NCBI GenBank assembly: GCA_002348545.1
Contig: DEBM01000010.1
Coordinates: 1 to 18,270, forward strand
DNA from: Balneolaceae bacterium UBA2956
Lineage (GTDB): Bacteria > Bacteroidota > Rhodothermia > Balneolales > Balneolaceae
Length of the DNA: 18,270 nucleotides
Direction: 5' to 3'
In this document: one piece after another, positions 8,067 to 15,661 of the stretch
How the letters are laid out: each line of letters opens with the position of its first letter
Position numbering within the stretch: position 1 is the stretch's first letter
The notes under the pieces: model-generated
Database searches by the model: none
The model's input: only the letters and a program-made list of their open reading frames with translations
What the model was told of the DNA's origin: nothing
Program-made: the position numbers and the translations under genes

Positions 8067-8345
8067 ATGGCAGAACAAGCGCAAACGACTGTAGATAGAT
8101 CACAACGCCGTGAACGAATCGGTAGAGTGGTCAGTAACAAAATGCAAAAAAGTATAACAGTTGCTGTAGATCGACAGGTCAAGCACCCGATTTATGGTAA
8201 GTTTATCACAAAAACCAGTAAGCTTATGGCTCATGATGAGAATAATGAGGCGAATATCGGTGATACGGTACGAATTATGTCAACAAGACCCCTGTCGAAG
8301 AACAAGTCTTGGAGATTAGTTGAAATAGTTGAAAAAGCTAAGTAA
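8067..8345 (+). CDS. rpsQ: 30S ribosomal protein S17
   Basis: S17 is a primary 16S rRNA-binding protein with an OB fold. The 92-residue protein has a short polar N-terminal extension (about residues 1-15). The core follows with GRVVSNKMQKSITVAV, KHPIYGKFITKTSKLMAHDE, GDTVRIMSTRPLSKNKSW and LVEIVEKAK, all standard family segments. AGGA followed by a run of A precedes the ATG. Confidence 0.97.
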   Translation: MAEQAQTTVDRSQRRERIGRVVSNKMQKSITVAVDRQVKHPIYGKFITKTSKLMAHDENNEANIGDTVRIMSTRPLSKNKSWRLVEIVEKAK

Positions 8346-8366
8346 CGAACAACTATATATTATAAA

Positions 8367-8735
8367 ATGGTCCAGACTCAAACAATCCTACAAACAGCTG
8401 ACAACAGTGGTGCCAAGAAAATCATGTGTATTAAAGTCCTTGGCGACTCCAAACGACGCTATGCACGTGTTGGAGATGTAATCTCTGCATCAGTGAAGAC
8501 AGCAACACCCGGTGGTAACGTAAAAAAAGGCGAAGTCATAAAAGCTGTAATCGTTCGAACTAAAAAAGAATACCGTAGAAGAGATGGTTCATATATACGA
8601 TTTGATGAAAATGCAGCAGTAGTAATAAACAAAGATCAGGAACCTGTAGGAACGCGTATATTTGGGCCTGTCGCTCGAGAATTACGTGAAAAAAGCTATA
8701 TGAAAATCGTGTCACTTGCACCTGAAGTACTTTAA
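8367..8735 (+). CDS. rplN: 50S ribosomal protein L14
   Basis: L14 lies on the subunit interface and forms an inter-subunit bridge with 16S rRNA. The 122 residues equal the usual length. Segments TADNSGAKKIMCIKVLG (10-26), RRYARVGDVI and TRIFGPVARELREKSYMKIVSLAPEVL are textbook L14. The upstream sequence is A/T-rich without a Shine-Dalgarno motif. rplX follows after 12 bases. Confidence 0.99.
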   Translation: MVQTQTILQTADNSGAKKIMCIKVLGDSKRRYARVGDVISASVKTATPGGNVKKGEVIKAVIVRTKKEYRRRDGSYIRFDENAAVVINKDQEPVGTRIFGPVARELREKSYMKIVSLAPEVL

Positions 8736-8747
8736 AAGAACAGAATA

Positions 8748-9128
8748 ATGTCTCGAAAAAAGAACAAACAAAATAAACTACATGTAAAAAAAGGCGATAA
8801 TGTTGCGCTTACAAAAGCGATTACAAGTGCTAAGGGGCAGCCTTCTCGTGAAAAAGGATATCAATCACGAGTACTTATGGTATTTCCTGAAAAACAAAGA
8901 GTACTAGTCGAAGGAGTAAATATTCGCACGCACCATGAAAAACCTTCTCAAGAAAATCAGCAAGGTGGACGTATTAATAAAGAAGCATCCATCCATGTTT
9001 CCAATGTTATGGTGGTAGATCCTGCTACTGATGAACCCACACGAATTGGACGTAAGCAAATAGAAGAGAATGGAAAAACTCGTTGGGTTCGCTACTCTAA
9101 GAAGAGTGGAGAATTAATCGACAAATAG
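8748..9128 (+). CDS. rplX: 50S ribosomal protein L24 with altered KOW region
   Basis: L24 starts 50S assembly and sits at the tunnel exit. The 126-residue protein is recognisable from LHVKKGD (11-17), VFPEKQRVLVEGVNIR (45-60), KPSQENQQGG (65-74), IHVSNVM (82-88) and a C-terminal TRIGRKQIEENGKTRWVRYSKKSGE. The stretch between them, about 18-41, is odd. A normal KOW motif reads roughly V.V.aG.dKGk.G.V, but here it is replaced by a longer segment, ALTKAITSAKGQPSREKGYQS, which lacks the usual glycine pattern and is several residues longer. The reading frame is clean, so this is a lineage variant, not a frameshift as far as I can tell. Position between rplN and rplE is canonical. Confidence 0.96.
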   Translation: MSRKKNKQNKLHVKKGDNVALTKAITSAKGQPSREKGYQSRVLMVFPEKQRVLVEGVNIRTHHEKPSQENQQGGRINKEASIHVSNVMVVDPATDEPTRIGRKQIEENGKTRWVRYSKKSGELIDK

Positions 9129-9141
9129 TTGAGTTTATAAA

Positions 9142-9690
9142 ATGGCAGATTCAAGATTATATACAATTTACAAAAAAGAGATAATCTCTAAACTTACTGA
9201 AGAGTTTCAATACACCAATATTATGGCAGTGCCTAAATTGGAAAAAATTGTGTTGAATGTGGGTGTCGGTGAGTCTATTCAAGATAAAAAAATATTGGAT
9301 ACTATCGTGTCTAACATGGCTTTGATTACTGGACAAAAACCCATTACTACAAAAGCCAAAAAATCGATTTCGAACTTCAAATTAAGAGAGGGTATGCCGA
9401 TAGGTTGTAAAGTTACTCTGAGAGGACGTATTATGTACGAATTTTTAGATCGGCTAGTAACTTTAGCACTGCCAAGAACACGTGATTTTCAAGGTCTACC
9501 TGACAAAAGCTTTGATGGTCGTGGTAATTATACCATGGGTATTAAGGAACATACAATATTTCCTGAGATTGACACCGACAAAGTGACTAAAATGCACGGA
9601 ATGGATGTATCATTTGTAACAAGTGCAGAAACCGACGAAGAAGCTTATGCATTGCTCAAGCACTTCGGAATGCCCTTCAAGAATATTTAA
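9142..9690 (+). CDS. rplE: 50S ribosomal protein L5
   Basis: L5 binds 5S rRNA and forms an inter-subunit bridge with S13, contacting P-site tRNA. The 182 residues match the family. Segments include PKLEKIVLNVGVGES (31-45), TGQKPITTKAKKSISNFKLREGMPIG, and GLPDKSFDGRGNYTMGIKEHTIFPEID. The C-terminus ends GMPFK(NI). No Shine-Dalgarno motif is present. rpsN follows after 11 bases. Confidence 0.98.
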   Translation: MADSRLYTIYKKEIISKLTEEFQYTNIMAVPKLEKIVLNVGVGESIQDKKILDTIVSNMALITGQKPITTKAKKSISNFKLREGMPIGCKVTLRGRIMYEFLDRLVTLALPRTRDFQGLPDKSFDGRGNYTMGIKEHTIFPEIDTDKVTKMHGMDVSFVTSAETDEEAYALLKHFGMPFKNI

Positions 9691-9701
9691 TAAGAACTAA
9701 T

Positions 9702-9971
9702 ATGGCTAAAAAATCCTGGATAGCACGTAACGAAAAAAGAAAACTGACTGTAGATAAGTACGCTGAAAAGCGTAAAGCTCTAAAAGAAGCAGGTGACTAC
9801 GAAGGTTTACAAAAATTACCACGTAATGCTAGTCCTACACGAGTTCGGAATCGATGCAGCTTAACTGGTAGAGGACGAGGTTATGTAGGTCAATATGGAG
9901 TTTCTCGGATTAAGTTCCGTGAACTTGCATCGCAAGGAAAAATCCCAGGAATACGAAAAGCAAGCTGGTAA
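9702..9971 (+). CDS. rpsN: 30S ribosomal protein S14, zinc-free form
   Basis: S14 is a 30S head protein near the A site. At 89 residues it is the longer form. The shorter, zinc-binding form has a CxxC...CxxC pair; here only one cysteine remains (Cys52 in RNRCSLTGRGRG), so no zinc ribbon can form. The C-terminal segment RIKFRELASQGKIPGIRKASW is the family signature. The neighbouring L36 and S4 are also zinc-free, a consistent state across the cluster. Confidence 0.98.
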   Translation: MAKKSWIARNEKRKLTVDKYAEKRKALKEAGDYEGLQKLPRNASPTRVRNRCSLTGRGRGYVGQYGVSRIKFRELASQGKIPGIRKASW

Positions 9972-9976
9972 TAAAT

Positions 9977-10369
9977 ATGAATGATCCAATAGCAGATTTT
10001 TTAACACGTATCCGTAACGCTCAACAAGCTGGTCATAGAAGAGTGGATGTACCAGCTTCTAAACTTAAACGGGCAATGGCTAAAATCCTTGTTGATAAAG
10101 GATACATTTCTAAGTTCATTAATATTGAAGATGGTAAACAAGGTTTAATTCGTATGTTTTTGAAGTATGATTCCTACGGACATCCAGTCATCAGAGATAT
10201 CCATAGAGTGTCTAAGCCTGGACTTAGAAAATATAGCTCATCTGCCGAGGTACCCAGATCAAAAAATGGCTTGGGTATCGTAATTCTCTCTACATCTCAG
10301 GGAGTAATGACCGATAAAGAAGCCCGCAAATTGAATGTGGGTGGTGAAGTACTTTGTACCGTTTACTAA
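9977..10369 (+). CDS. rpsH: 30S ribosomal protein S8
   Basis: S8 is a primary 16S rRNA-binding protein of the platform. In E. coli it represses the spc operon by binding mRNA near rplE. The 130 residues begin MNDPIADFLTRIRNAQ and include VSKPGLRKYSS and a C-terminal GLGIVILSTSQGVMTDKEAR segment followed by GGEVLCTVY, all standard. It starts only five bases after the rpsN stop codon. I could not identify an S8-binding structure in the nearby mRNA by eye. Confidence 0.98.
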   Translation: MNDPIADFLTRIRNAQQAGHRRVDVPASKLKRAMAKILVDKGYISKFINIEDGKQGLIRMFLKYDSYGHPVIRDIHRVSKPGLRKYSSSAEVPRSKNGLGIVILSTSQGVMTDKEARKLNVGGEVLCTVY

Positions 10370-10384
10370 AAAAGTTATTGTACC

Positions 10385-10939
10385 ATGTCTCGTATAGGAA
10401 AATTACCCATCCCAATAAGCAATCAAATTGAACTCACCATAGGTGCTGACAACATGGTTACTGTTAAGGGGCAAAAAGGGATTAGTTCATTGCAATTACA
10501 TCCCAATATACAACTAGAACAAAATGACGCAGAATTGGTTGTAAAGCGCGCATCTGATATCAAGACAGATCGTGCACTACACGGATTATATCGTTCTCTA
10601 ATCCACAATATGGTAGTTGGTGTAACCGATGGCTATAGTAAAAAGCTCGAGATTATTGGAGTCGGTTTCCGTGCTGCTATTACCAATGGTGTATTAGAAC
10701 TAAACCTAGGTTATTCGCATCCAATTTTCTTCGTGCCACCAGAAGGTATTGATTTAGAAGTAGATACCAAGTCTTCCAAAAATCCAATTGTCATCGTTTC
10801 TGGTATTGACAAAGAGTTAGTCGGTCAGGTGGCTGCTAAAATACGTTCTTTCAGAAAACCAGAGCCTTACAAAGGAAAAGGCATTCGCTATCAAGGCGAG
10901 CAGATTAGACGTAAAGCCGGTAAATCAGCTGCTAAATAA
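10385..10939 (+). CDS. rplF: 50S ribosomal protein L6
   Basis: L6 binds 23S rRNA near the sarcin-ricin loop and factor-binding site. It consists of two repeated domains; the 184-residue length is normal. It begins MSRIGKLPIPI, has LHGLYRSLIHNMVVGVT at 65-81, LEIIGVGFRA around 93-102, and ends with the family signature RKPEPYKGKGIRYQGE followed by IRRKAGKSA. No Shine-Dalgarno motif precedes the ATG. rplR follows after 11 bases. Confidence 0.98.
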   Translation: MSRIGKLPIPISNQIELTIGADNMVTVKGQKGISSLQLHPNIQLEQNDAELVVKRASDIKTDRALHGLYRSLIHNMVVGVTDGYSKKLEIIGVGFRAAITNGVLELNLGYSHPIFFVPPEGIDLEVDTKSSKNPIVIVSGIDKELVGQVAAKIRSFRKPEPYKGKGIRYQGEQIRRKAGKSAAK

Positions 10940-10950
10940 GGAACATTGAT

Positions 10951-11286
10951 ATGAATAAGAATATTGCTAAAACAGAGCGACGTACAAAAATAAGAAAGCG
11001 TATCCGATCAACCATATCAGGTACAGCTGAATGCCCTAGAATTAGTGTATATAAAAGTAACAAAAAGCTTTATATACAATTGATTGATGATGTAGCCGGA
11101 GTAACTCTTGGTTCAACAGCAGCAAGATCAACCGTTGAGGGTGGTGCGGAAGCTGGTGCCTCAATCGCAAAGGTTGCTATTGAGAAAGGAATTAAAACTG
11201 CGGTATATGATCGCAGTGGATATGAGTTTCATGGCATCATTAAGGCTGTTGCCGATGCTGCTCGTGAGACTGGATTAGACTTTTAA
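10951..11286 (+). CDS. rplR: 50S ribosomal protein L18
   Basis: L18 binds 5S rRNA and brings it into the 50S subunit with L5. The 111-residue protein has a basic N-terminus (RRTKIRKRIRSTISG), the core RISVYKSNKKLYIQLIDD at 30-47, and the C-terminal signature YDRSGYEFHGIIKAVADAARETGLDF, all typical. AAGGAA lies before the ATG, overlapping the rplF stop codon. Confidence 0.98.
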   Translation: MNKNIAKTERRTKIRKRIRSTISGTAECPRISVYKSNKKLYIQLIDDVAGVTLGSTAARSTVEGGAEAGASIAKVAIEKGIKTAVYDRSGYEFHGIIKAVADAARETGLDF

Positions 11287-11302
11287 TTGAAAGGAAATAG
11301 AA

Positions 11303-11827
11303 ATGCCTAAAGTAAGAAGAAAACAATCAGTACCTGCCGCGAACTTAAATCTTGAAGAAAAATTGGTTCATGTGAATCGTGTTTCCAAGGTAGTAAAAGG
11401 TGGACGTCGTTTTAGTTTTAATGCTATTGTCGTCGTGGGCGATAGAAATGGCGTTGTCGGACATGGACTAGGAAAAGCAAATGAAGTATCCGATGCAATA
11501 CAGAAAGGATTTGATAATGCCAAAAAGAATCTCATACGCATTCCACTTACTAAGAGTGGTAGTATATATCACCCAGTGATAGGAAAAGCAGGTGCTGGGA
11601 AGGTATTGTTACGTCCGGCCTCTGAAGGTACAGGTGTAATTGCCGGTGGTGCTGTGAAAAACTTGCTAGATGTAGCTGGAGTAAACAATATTTTATCAAA
11701 GTCACAAGGTTCTTCAAATCCACACAACATGGTAAAAGCAGCTTTCCAAGCATTAAAAGATTTAACGGATCCCGTCGAAGTTGCTCAGAGAAGAGGGATT
11801 ACATTGAACAAAGTATTTGAAGGTTAA
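11303..11827 (+). CDS. rpsE: 30S ribosomal protein S5
   Basis: S5 acts in decoding accuracy and, with S3 and S4, lines the mRNA entry channel. The 174 residues contain the double-stranded-RNA-binding type N-terminal domain, with NRVSKVVKGGRRFSFNAIVVVGDRNGVVGHGLGKA-type sequence around 25-60. The C-terminal domain has VLLRPASEGTGVIAGG and NPHNMVKAAFQAL. AAGGAA precedes the ATG. In most bacteria rpmD (L30) follows, but here rplO begins 18 bases after the S5 stop and no L30 gene fits between. Confidence 0.98.
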   Translation: MPKVRRKQSVPAANLNLEEKLVHVNRVSKVVKGGRRFSFNAIVVVGDRNGVVGHGLGKANEVSDAIQKGFDNAKKNLIRIPLTKSGSIYHPVIGKAGAGKVLLRPASEGTGVIAGGAVKNLLDVAGVNNILSKSQGSSNPHNMVKAAFQALKDLTDPVEVAQRRGITLNKVFEG

Positions 11828-11845
11828 TACCAAAAGGTAACTACT

Positions 11846-12295
11846 ATGGATTTAAGTAATTTAAAAGCACCTGTTGCAAACAAAAAACCTGGCAAACGTG
11901 TTGGTCGTGGTGAAGGTTCTGGTAAGGGCCAAGAATCTGGTCGTGGAATGAATGGACAGAAGTCACGGTCAGGTTTCTCACAAAGAGCTTGGTTTGAAGG
12001 TGGTCAGATGCCATTACAAAGAAGGATACCAAAATTTGGATTTAAGAACCCAAACCGAGTTTCTTATCGACCAATTAATGTTAGTACCATTGCAGAATAC
12101 ATAGATGCTGGTAAACTTAAAACTACTATTATGTTTAACGATTTAGTAGCAGCTGGTTTGGTACACAAGAATGACAAAGTAAAGCTACTTGGTCGTGGTG
12201 ATTTAGAACAAAAATTTGAAATTGAAGTACATGCAGCAAGTGGTTCGGCTAAAGAAAAAGTCGAAAAAGCTGGTGGAACTGTAACCATAGCATAA
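11846..12295 (+). CDS. rplO: 50S ribosomal protein L15
   Basis: L15 is a 50S assembly protein with a long Gly-rich N-terminal extension that reaches into 23S rRNA. The 149 residues show that extension at about 16-45 (GKRVGRGEGSGKGQESGRG then NGQKSRSG), followed by FEGGQMPLQRRIPKFGFKN (50-68). The globular C-terminal domain includes VKLLGRGDL, and it ends KVEKAGGTVTIA. It directly follows rpsE (no rpmD) and precedes secY by 21 bases. Confidence 0.98.
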   Translation: MDLSNLKAPVANKKPGKRVGRGEGSGKGQESGRGMNGQKSRSGFSQRAWFEGGQMPLQRRIPKFGFKNPNRVSYRPINVSTIAEYIDAGKLKTTIMFNDLVAAGLVHKNDKVKLLGRGDLEQKFEIEVHAASGSAKEKVEKAGGTVTIA

Positions 12296-12316
12296 TAATA
12301 TTTGAATTAACGCAGC

Positions 12317-13630
12317 ATGAGTCTGATCGAAAACTTCCGAAATATATTTAAGATTGAAGATTTGAGAAATCGAATCTTCTACACAATCGGAATACTAATG
12401 GTATATCGAATGGGTAGTTATATAACTTTACCAGGAGTGGATGCATCTGCTTTACTTGCCTCCACAGCTGGAGCAAATAACAGTTTGCTTGGCCTTTTTG
12501 ATATGTTTGTTGGAGGAGCATTTTCTCGTGCTGGTGTTTTTGCTCTTGGTATTATGCCTTACATTACAGCCTCAATTATTATTCAATTAATGGGTGCGGT
12601 AGTTCCCTATTTCCAAAAATTACAACGAGAAGGTGAAGAAGGACGTAGAAAAATCACTCGACTTACTCGATATGGAACAGTAGCTATTACGGCATTGCAA
12701 GCGATTGCATTTTCTATAAATTTAATAGCAACCTCTCCACAAGCTATTGTTATTGGTCAATTTGGTTTTACTGTTAGTTCTGTGATTGTATTGACAGCTG
12801 GTACTGTATTCGTAATGTGGCTTGGTGAACGTATTAGTGACAGAGGTATCGGGAATGGTATTTCTCTCATCATCATGATAGGTATAATCGCTGTATTACC
12901 TGCAAATCTAATAAACGAAGTTACCACAAAAGCTAATGCTATCATTGTTGTAATCGAGATTGCAGTTTTGGTACTTATAATTGCTGCTGTAGTATTATTA
13001 ACACAGGGCACTCGTAAAATCCCAGTACAATACGCCAAGCGAGTTGTTGGGAGAAAAGTTTATGGTGGCACCACTCAATACTTACCGCTTCGAGTAAATG
13101 CTGCGGGTGTCATGCCTATTATTTTTGCACAGTCGATCATGTTTATACCAAGTACAATTGGCTCATTTTTTCCGGAAAATGAAACCATTCAGTTACTAAC
13201 GTCATGGTCAGTAGACTACTCCGGATTGTTGTATTCCATAGTATTCTTCTTGATATGCGTGTTTTTTACATTTTTCTATACGGCTATTGCCATTAATCCT
13301 AAGGAAATGGCTGATACCATGAAAAGACAAGGTGGATTCATCCCTGGTGTACGTCCAGGAAAATCTACTGTAGAGTTCATTGACAATATTTTAACTAAAA
13401 TCACACTTCCAGGATCTTTATTTCTATCCTTTGTGGCTATTCTACCCGCAATCGTCATTAACTTTGGCGTGACACCGGGATTTGCTCTATTCTATGGGGG
13501 TACTAGCTTGCTTATTATTGTAGGTGTAGCGTTAGATACTCTTCAGCAAATAGAAAGTCACTTAATGATGCGTCATTATGATGGCTTCATGAAAACGGGC
13601 AAGATTAAAGGTCGTAGTCGTCGTATGTGA
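12317..13630 (+). CDS. secY: Preprotein translocase channel subunit SecY
   Basis: SecY forms the protein-conducting channel of the inner membrane together with SecE and SecG, and accepts substrates from SecA or translating ribosomes. The 437 residues show the expected ten hydrophobic segments. Landmarks are the plug region after LLGLFDMFVGGAFSRAG (58-74), the cytoplasmic segment QREGEEGRRKITRLTRYG (103-120), GERISDRGIGNGISL (170-184), and the cytoplasmic loop GGFIPGVRPGKST (339-351) with Arg346, the counterpart of the essential E. coli Arg357. The C-terminus is basic (KGRSRRM). secY inside the spc cluster is standard. adk does not follow, map does, which is the order I recall for Bacteroidota. 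Confidence 0.99.
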   Translation: MSLIENFRNIFKIEDLRNRIFYTIGILMVYRMGSYITLPGVDASALLASTAGANNSLLGLFDMFVGGAFSRAGVFALGIMPYITASIIIQLMGAVVPYFQKLQREGEEGRRKITRLTRYGTVAITALQAIAFSINLIATSPQAIVIGQFGFTVSSVIVLTAGTVFVMWLGERISDRGIGNGISLIIMIGIIAVLPANLINEVTTKANAIIVVIEIAVLVLIIAAVVLLTQGTRKIPVQYAKRVVGRKVYGGTTQYLPLRVNAAGVMPIIFAQSIMFIPSTIGSFFPENETIQLLTSWSVDYSGLLYSIVFFLICVFFTFFYTAIAINPKEMADTMKRQGGFIPGVRPGKSTVEFIDNILTKITLPGSLFLSFVAILPAIVINFGVTPGFALFYGGTSLLIIVGVALDTLQQIESHLMMRHYDGFMKTGKIKGRSRRM

Positions 13631-13643
13631 GAGCATAGGCTCT
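13630..13643 (+). other. Small hairpin in the secY–map gap
   Basis: AGAGC and GCTCT form a five-base-pair stem with a four-base loop (ATAG), starting at the last base of the secY stop codon. No U-tract follows, so it is unlikely to be an intrinsic terminator. It could be a weak pause or processing site. This is the largest gap (43 bases) within the protein-gene cluster. Confidence 0.3.
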
Positions 13644-13673
13644 GGCATGTAATTTCGCAAGGAATGCTTTGGC

Positions 13674-14483
13674 ATGATTTATTTGAAATCTGAGTATGAA
13701 ATTGAGAAGATGCGTGAAAGTACGCGAATTGTTTCTCAAACATTAGGTAAGATTGCTCAGAAAATTGAGCCGGGTGTAATGACAGCTACTTTGGATCGAA
13801 TTGCTGAAGATTTTATCGTAGAACAAGGTGGCAGGCCTGCATTTAAGGGGTATGGTTCCCCATTAAATCCATTTCCGGCAACGTTATGTATATCGGTAAA
13901 TGAGGAAGTTGTTCATGGAATCCCTGGCAATAGAAAACTAAAGGAAGGTGATATTGTTTCTGTGGATTGTGGAGTGGAAAAGCATGGTTACTTTGGTGAT
14001 CATGCATACACTTTCATAGTCGGAGAGGTAGGTGCTGAAGTAAAAAAGTTATTACAAACAACATTGAATTCTCTTCATCGAGGAATAGAGCAAGCAATTC
14101 ACGGAAACAAGATAGGTGACATTGGACACGCCGTACAACAAACCTGTGAGCAGGAAGGGTATGGGGTGGTTCGTGATTTGGTAGGGCATGGTCTAGGAAA
14201 GTCATTACATGAAAATCCATCCGTGCCAAATTATGGCGAGAAAGGCAAAGGTATCCGACTACGGTCTGGTATGACACTTGCAATTGAGCCCATGATTAAT
14301 ATGGGAACATGGGCAGTAAAAACATTATCTGATGGCTGGACAATAGTTAGTGCTGACGAAAGCCTATCAGCTCATTTCGAACATAACATTGTAATTCGAA
14401 AAGGTGAGGCTGAAATTTTAAGTACTTTTGATTATATTGCTGAGCTATCAAAAAATTCAGAAAACGTATTTTATCATGGCTAA
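13674..14483 (+). CDS. map: Type I methionine aminopeptidase
   Basis: Removes the initiator methionine from nascent proteins whose second residue is small; it is a cytoplasmic two-metal enzyme that works on chains leaving the ribosome. All metal and catalytic positions are present: His81 (in VVHGIP), Asp98 (SVDCG), Asp109 (FGDH), His172 (VGHGLG), Glu205 (AIEPM) and Glu236 (FEHNI). At 269 residues it is close to the usual length, without an N-terminal zinc-finger or SH3-type extension. AAGGA at 13659-13663 lies ten bases before the ATG. The end overlaps infA by eight bases, so IF-1 translation may be coupled. A function in protein maturation fits its place beside secY and ribosomal genes. Confidence 0.98.
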   Translation: MIYLKSEYEIEKMRESTRIVSQTLGKIAQKIEPGVMTATLDRIAEDFIVEQGGRPAFKGYGSPLNPFPATLCISVNEEVVHGIPGNRKLKEGDIVSVDCGVEKHGYFGDHAYTFIVGEVGAEVKKLLQTTLNSLHRGIEQAIHGNKIGDIGHAVQQTCEQEGYGVVRDLVGHGLGKSLHENPSVPNYGEKGKGIRLRSGMTLAIEPMINMGTWAVKTLSDGWTIVSADESLSAHFEHNIVIRKGEAEILSTFDYIAELSKNSENVFYHG

Positions 14484-14694
14484 ACAAGAGCCAATTAAAC
14501 AAGAAGGCGAAATTTTAGAAGCACTGCCTAATGCTCAATTCCGAGTAAAACTCGAAACTGGGCACGAAATATTAGCGCATGTTTCCGGTAAAATGAGAAT
14601 GTACTACATCAAAATTTTACCTGGTGACCGTGTTTCTGTTGAAATGTCACCTTATGACTTAACTAAAGGTAGAATAACGTATCGTCATAAATAA
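14476..14694 (+). CDS. infA: Translation initiation factor IF-1
   Basis: IF-1 binds the 30S A site during initiation and assists IF-2 and IF-3. The frame is open to an upstream ATG at 14428, but I place the start at ATG 14476. That gives 72 residues, exactly the usual length, and begins MAKQEPIKQEGEILEALPN like the family. The OB-fold core follows, with FRVKLETGHEILAHVSGKMRM and a C-terminal DLTKGRITYRHK (usual form TKGRITYR). The start lies inside the end of map (eight-base overlap) with no Shine-Dalgarno motif, so re-initiation by ribosomes ending map is plausible. Confidence 0.97.
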   Translation: MAKQEPIKQEGEILEALPNAQFRVKLETGHEILAHVSGKMRMYYIKILPGDRVSVEMSPYDLTKGRITYRHK

Positions 14695-14706
14695 TCGAAT
14701 TTAATT

Positions 14707-14823
14707 ATGAAAACAAGATCATCCGTAAAAAAAAGAAGTTCAGATGACAAAATTGTACGACGAAAAGGTCGTTTGTACGTAATTAACAAGAAAAACCCTC
14801 GTCATAAACAACGACAAGGATAA
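14707..14823 (+). CDS. rpmJ: 50S ribosomal protein L36, zinc-free form
   Basis: L36 is the smallest 50S protein and binds 23S rRNA late in assembly. This 38-residue gene starts MKTRSSVKKRSS and ends with the family signature NPRHKQRQG. In the zinc-binding form, Cys11, Cys14 and Cys27 with a His bind one zinc; here these positions are Ser11, Asp14 and Asn27 and only His33 remains, so no zinc can be bound. The RLYVINKKNPRxKQRQG C-terminal half is the version I recall from Bacteroidota. It lies between infA and rpsM as usual, with no Shine-Dalgarno motif. Confidence 0.97.
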   Translation: MKTRSSVKKRSSDDKIVRRKGRLYVINKKNPRHKQRQG

Positions 14824-14840
14824 TTCTACACTAAGTATAT

Positions 14841-15209
14841 ATGGCACGTATTGCAGGAGTTGACTTACCCAAACAGAAAAGAGGCCTCATCGGCCTAACC
14901 TACATCTTCGGAATTGGTCGAACTACATCAGCTAAGATCTTTGAGCGTTTGGACATCGATCCAAATATAAAAGTTCAAGACTGGACTGATGAACAGGTTG
15001 GCGCAATTCGTAATCTACTAGACACTGAAATTAAGGTAGAAGGAGCATTACGTAGTGAAGTTAATGGAAGTATCCGCCGATTGATTGAGATTGGTTCATA
15101 CAGAGGGGTGCGCCATAGAAAAGGTTTGCCCGTTCGTGGACAACGTACGCAAACTAATGCGCGTACCAGAAAAGGTAAAAAACGTACAGTTGCGGGTAAA
15201 AAGAAATAA
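14841..15209 (+). CDS. rpsM: 30S ribosomal protein S13
   Basis: S13 lies in the 30S head, bridges to L5 in the 50S and contacts P-site tRNA with its C-terminal tail. The 122 residues begin MARIAGVDLPKQKRGLIGLTYI-like and include FGIGRTTSAKI. The C-terminal signature GSYRGVRHRKGLPVRGQRTQTNARTRKG is followed by a lysine-rich tail, all canonical. It opens the alpha part of the cluster. Only 17 bases separate it from rpmJ, so no separate alpha-operon leader is evident. Confidence 0.98.
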   Translation: MARIAGVDLPKQKRGLIGLTYIFGIGRTTSAKIFERLDIDPNIKVQDWTDEQVGAIRNLLDTEIKVEGALRSEVNGSIRRLIEIGSYRGVRHRKGLPVRGQRTQTNARTRKGKKRTVAGKKK

Positions 15210-15235
15210 TTTATTAAGCTAACGGAAGCATTAAA

Positions 15236-15640
15236 ATGGCAAAAAAACAAGTGACTTCAGCTGCAAGCAAGCGAAAAAAGAAAAAGCAGGTAAGTGATCC
15301 TAATGGTCTGGCTTTTGTTAAAGCCACCTTCAATAATGTATTAGTTACTATCACTGATAGTAATGGTAACGTTTTATCTTGGTCTAGTGCTGGAAAAGAA
15401 GGTTTCAAGGGCTCAAGAAAAAATACTCCATATGCTGCTCAACTAAGTGCAGAAACAGCAGCAAAAGCAGCTCATGAGATGGGGCTACGTAAAGTAGATG
15501 TATTTGTAAAAGGACCTGGTTCTGGACGTGAGTCTGCTGTACGTGCAATGTCAAATATGGGATTGGAAGTCAATTCAATTATCGATAAAACACCAATTCC
15601 ACACAACGGCTGCCGTCCACCAAAACGTAGAAGAGTTTAA
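15236..15640 (+). CDS. rpsK: 30S ribosomal protein S11
   Basis: S11 lies on the 30S platform near the Shine-Dalgarno helix. The 134-residue protein has a lysine-rich N-terminal extension (residues 1-18) and the core AFVKATFNNVLVTITDSNGN (26-45). It also has VFVKGPGSGRESAVRA (89-103) and the C-terminal signature PIPHNGCRPPKRRRV, which includes Asn124-Gly125, the site converted to isoaspartate in E. coli S11. GGAAG lies upstream of the ATG. Confidence 0.98.
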   Translation: MAKKQVTSAASKRKKKKQVSDPNGLAFVKATFNNVLVTITDSNGNVLSWSSAGKEGFKGSRKNTPYAAQLSAETAAKAAHEMGLRKVDVFVKGPGSGRESAVRAMSNMGLEVNSIIDKTPIPHNGCRPPKRRRV

Positions 15641-15661
15641 ACACGTAAATATTATTGACTA

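Noticed and set aside
12757..13038. Open frame of 93 codons on the minus strand inside secY
   Set aside because: It is antisense to a clear membrane-protein gene and has no recognisable family features or start signal. The same applies to the other minus-strand frames within fusA, rplD, rpsC, map, rplQ and others.
14428..14475. Upstream start for infA
   Set aside because: It would add 16 residues unlike IF-1; ATG 14476 gives exactly 72 residues.
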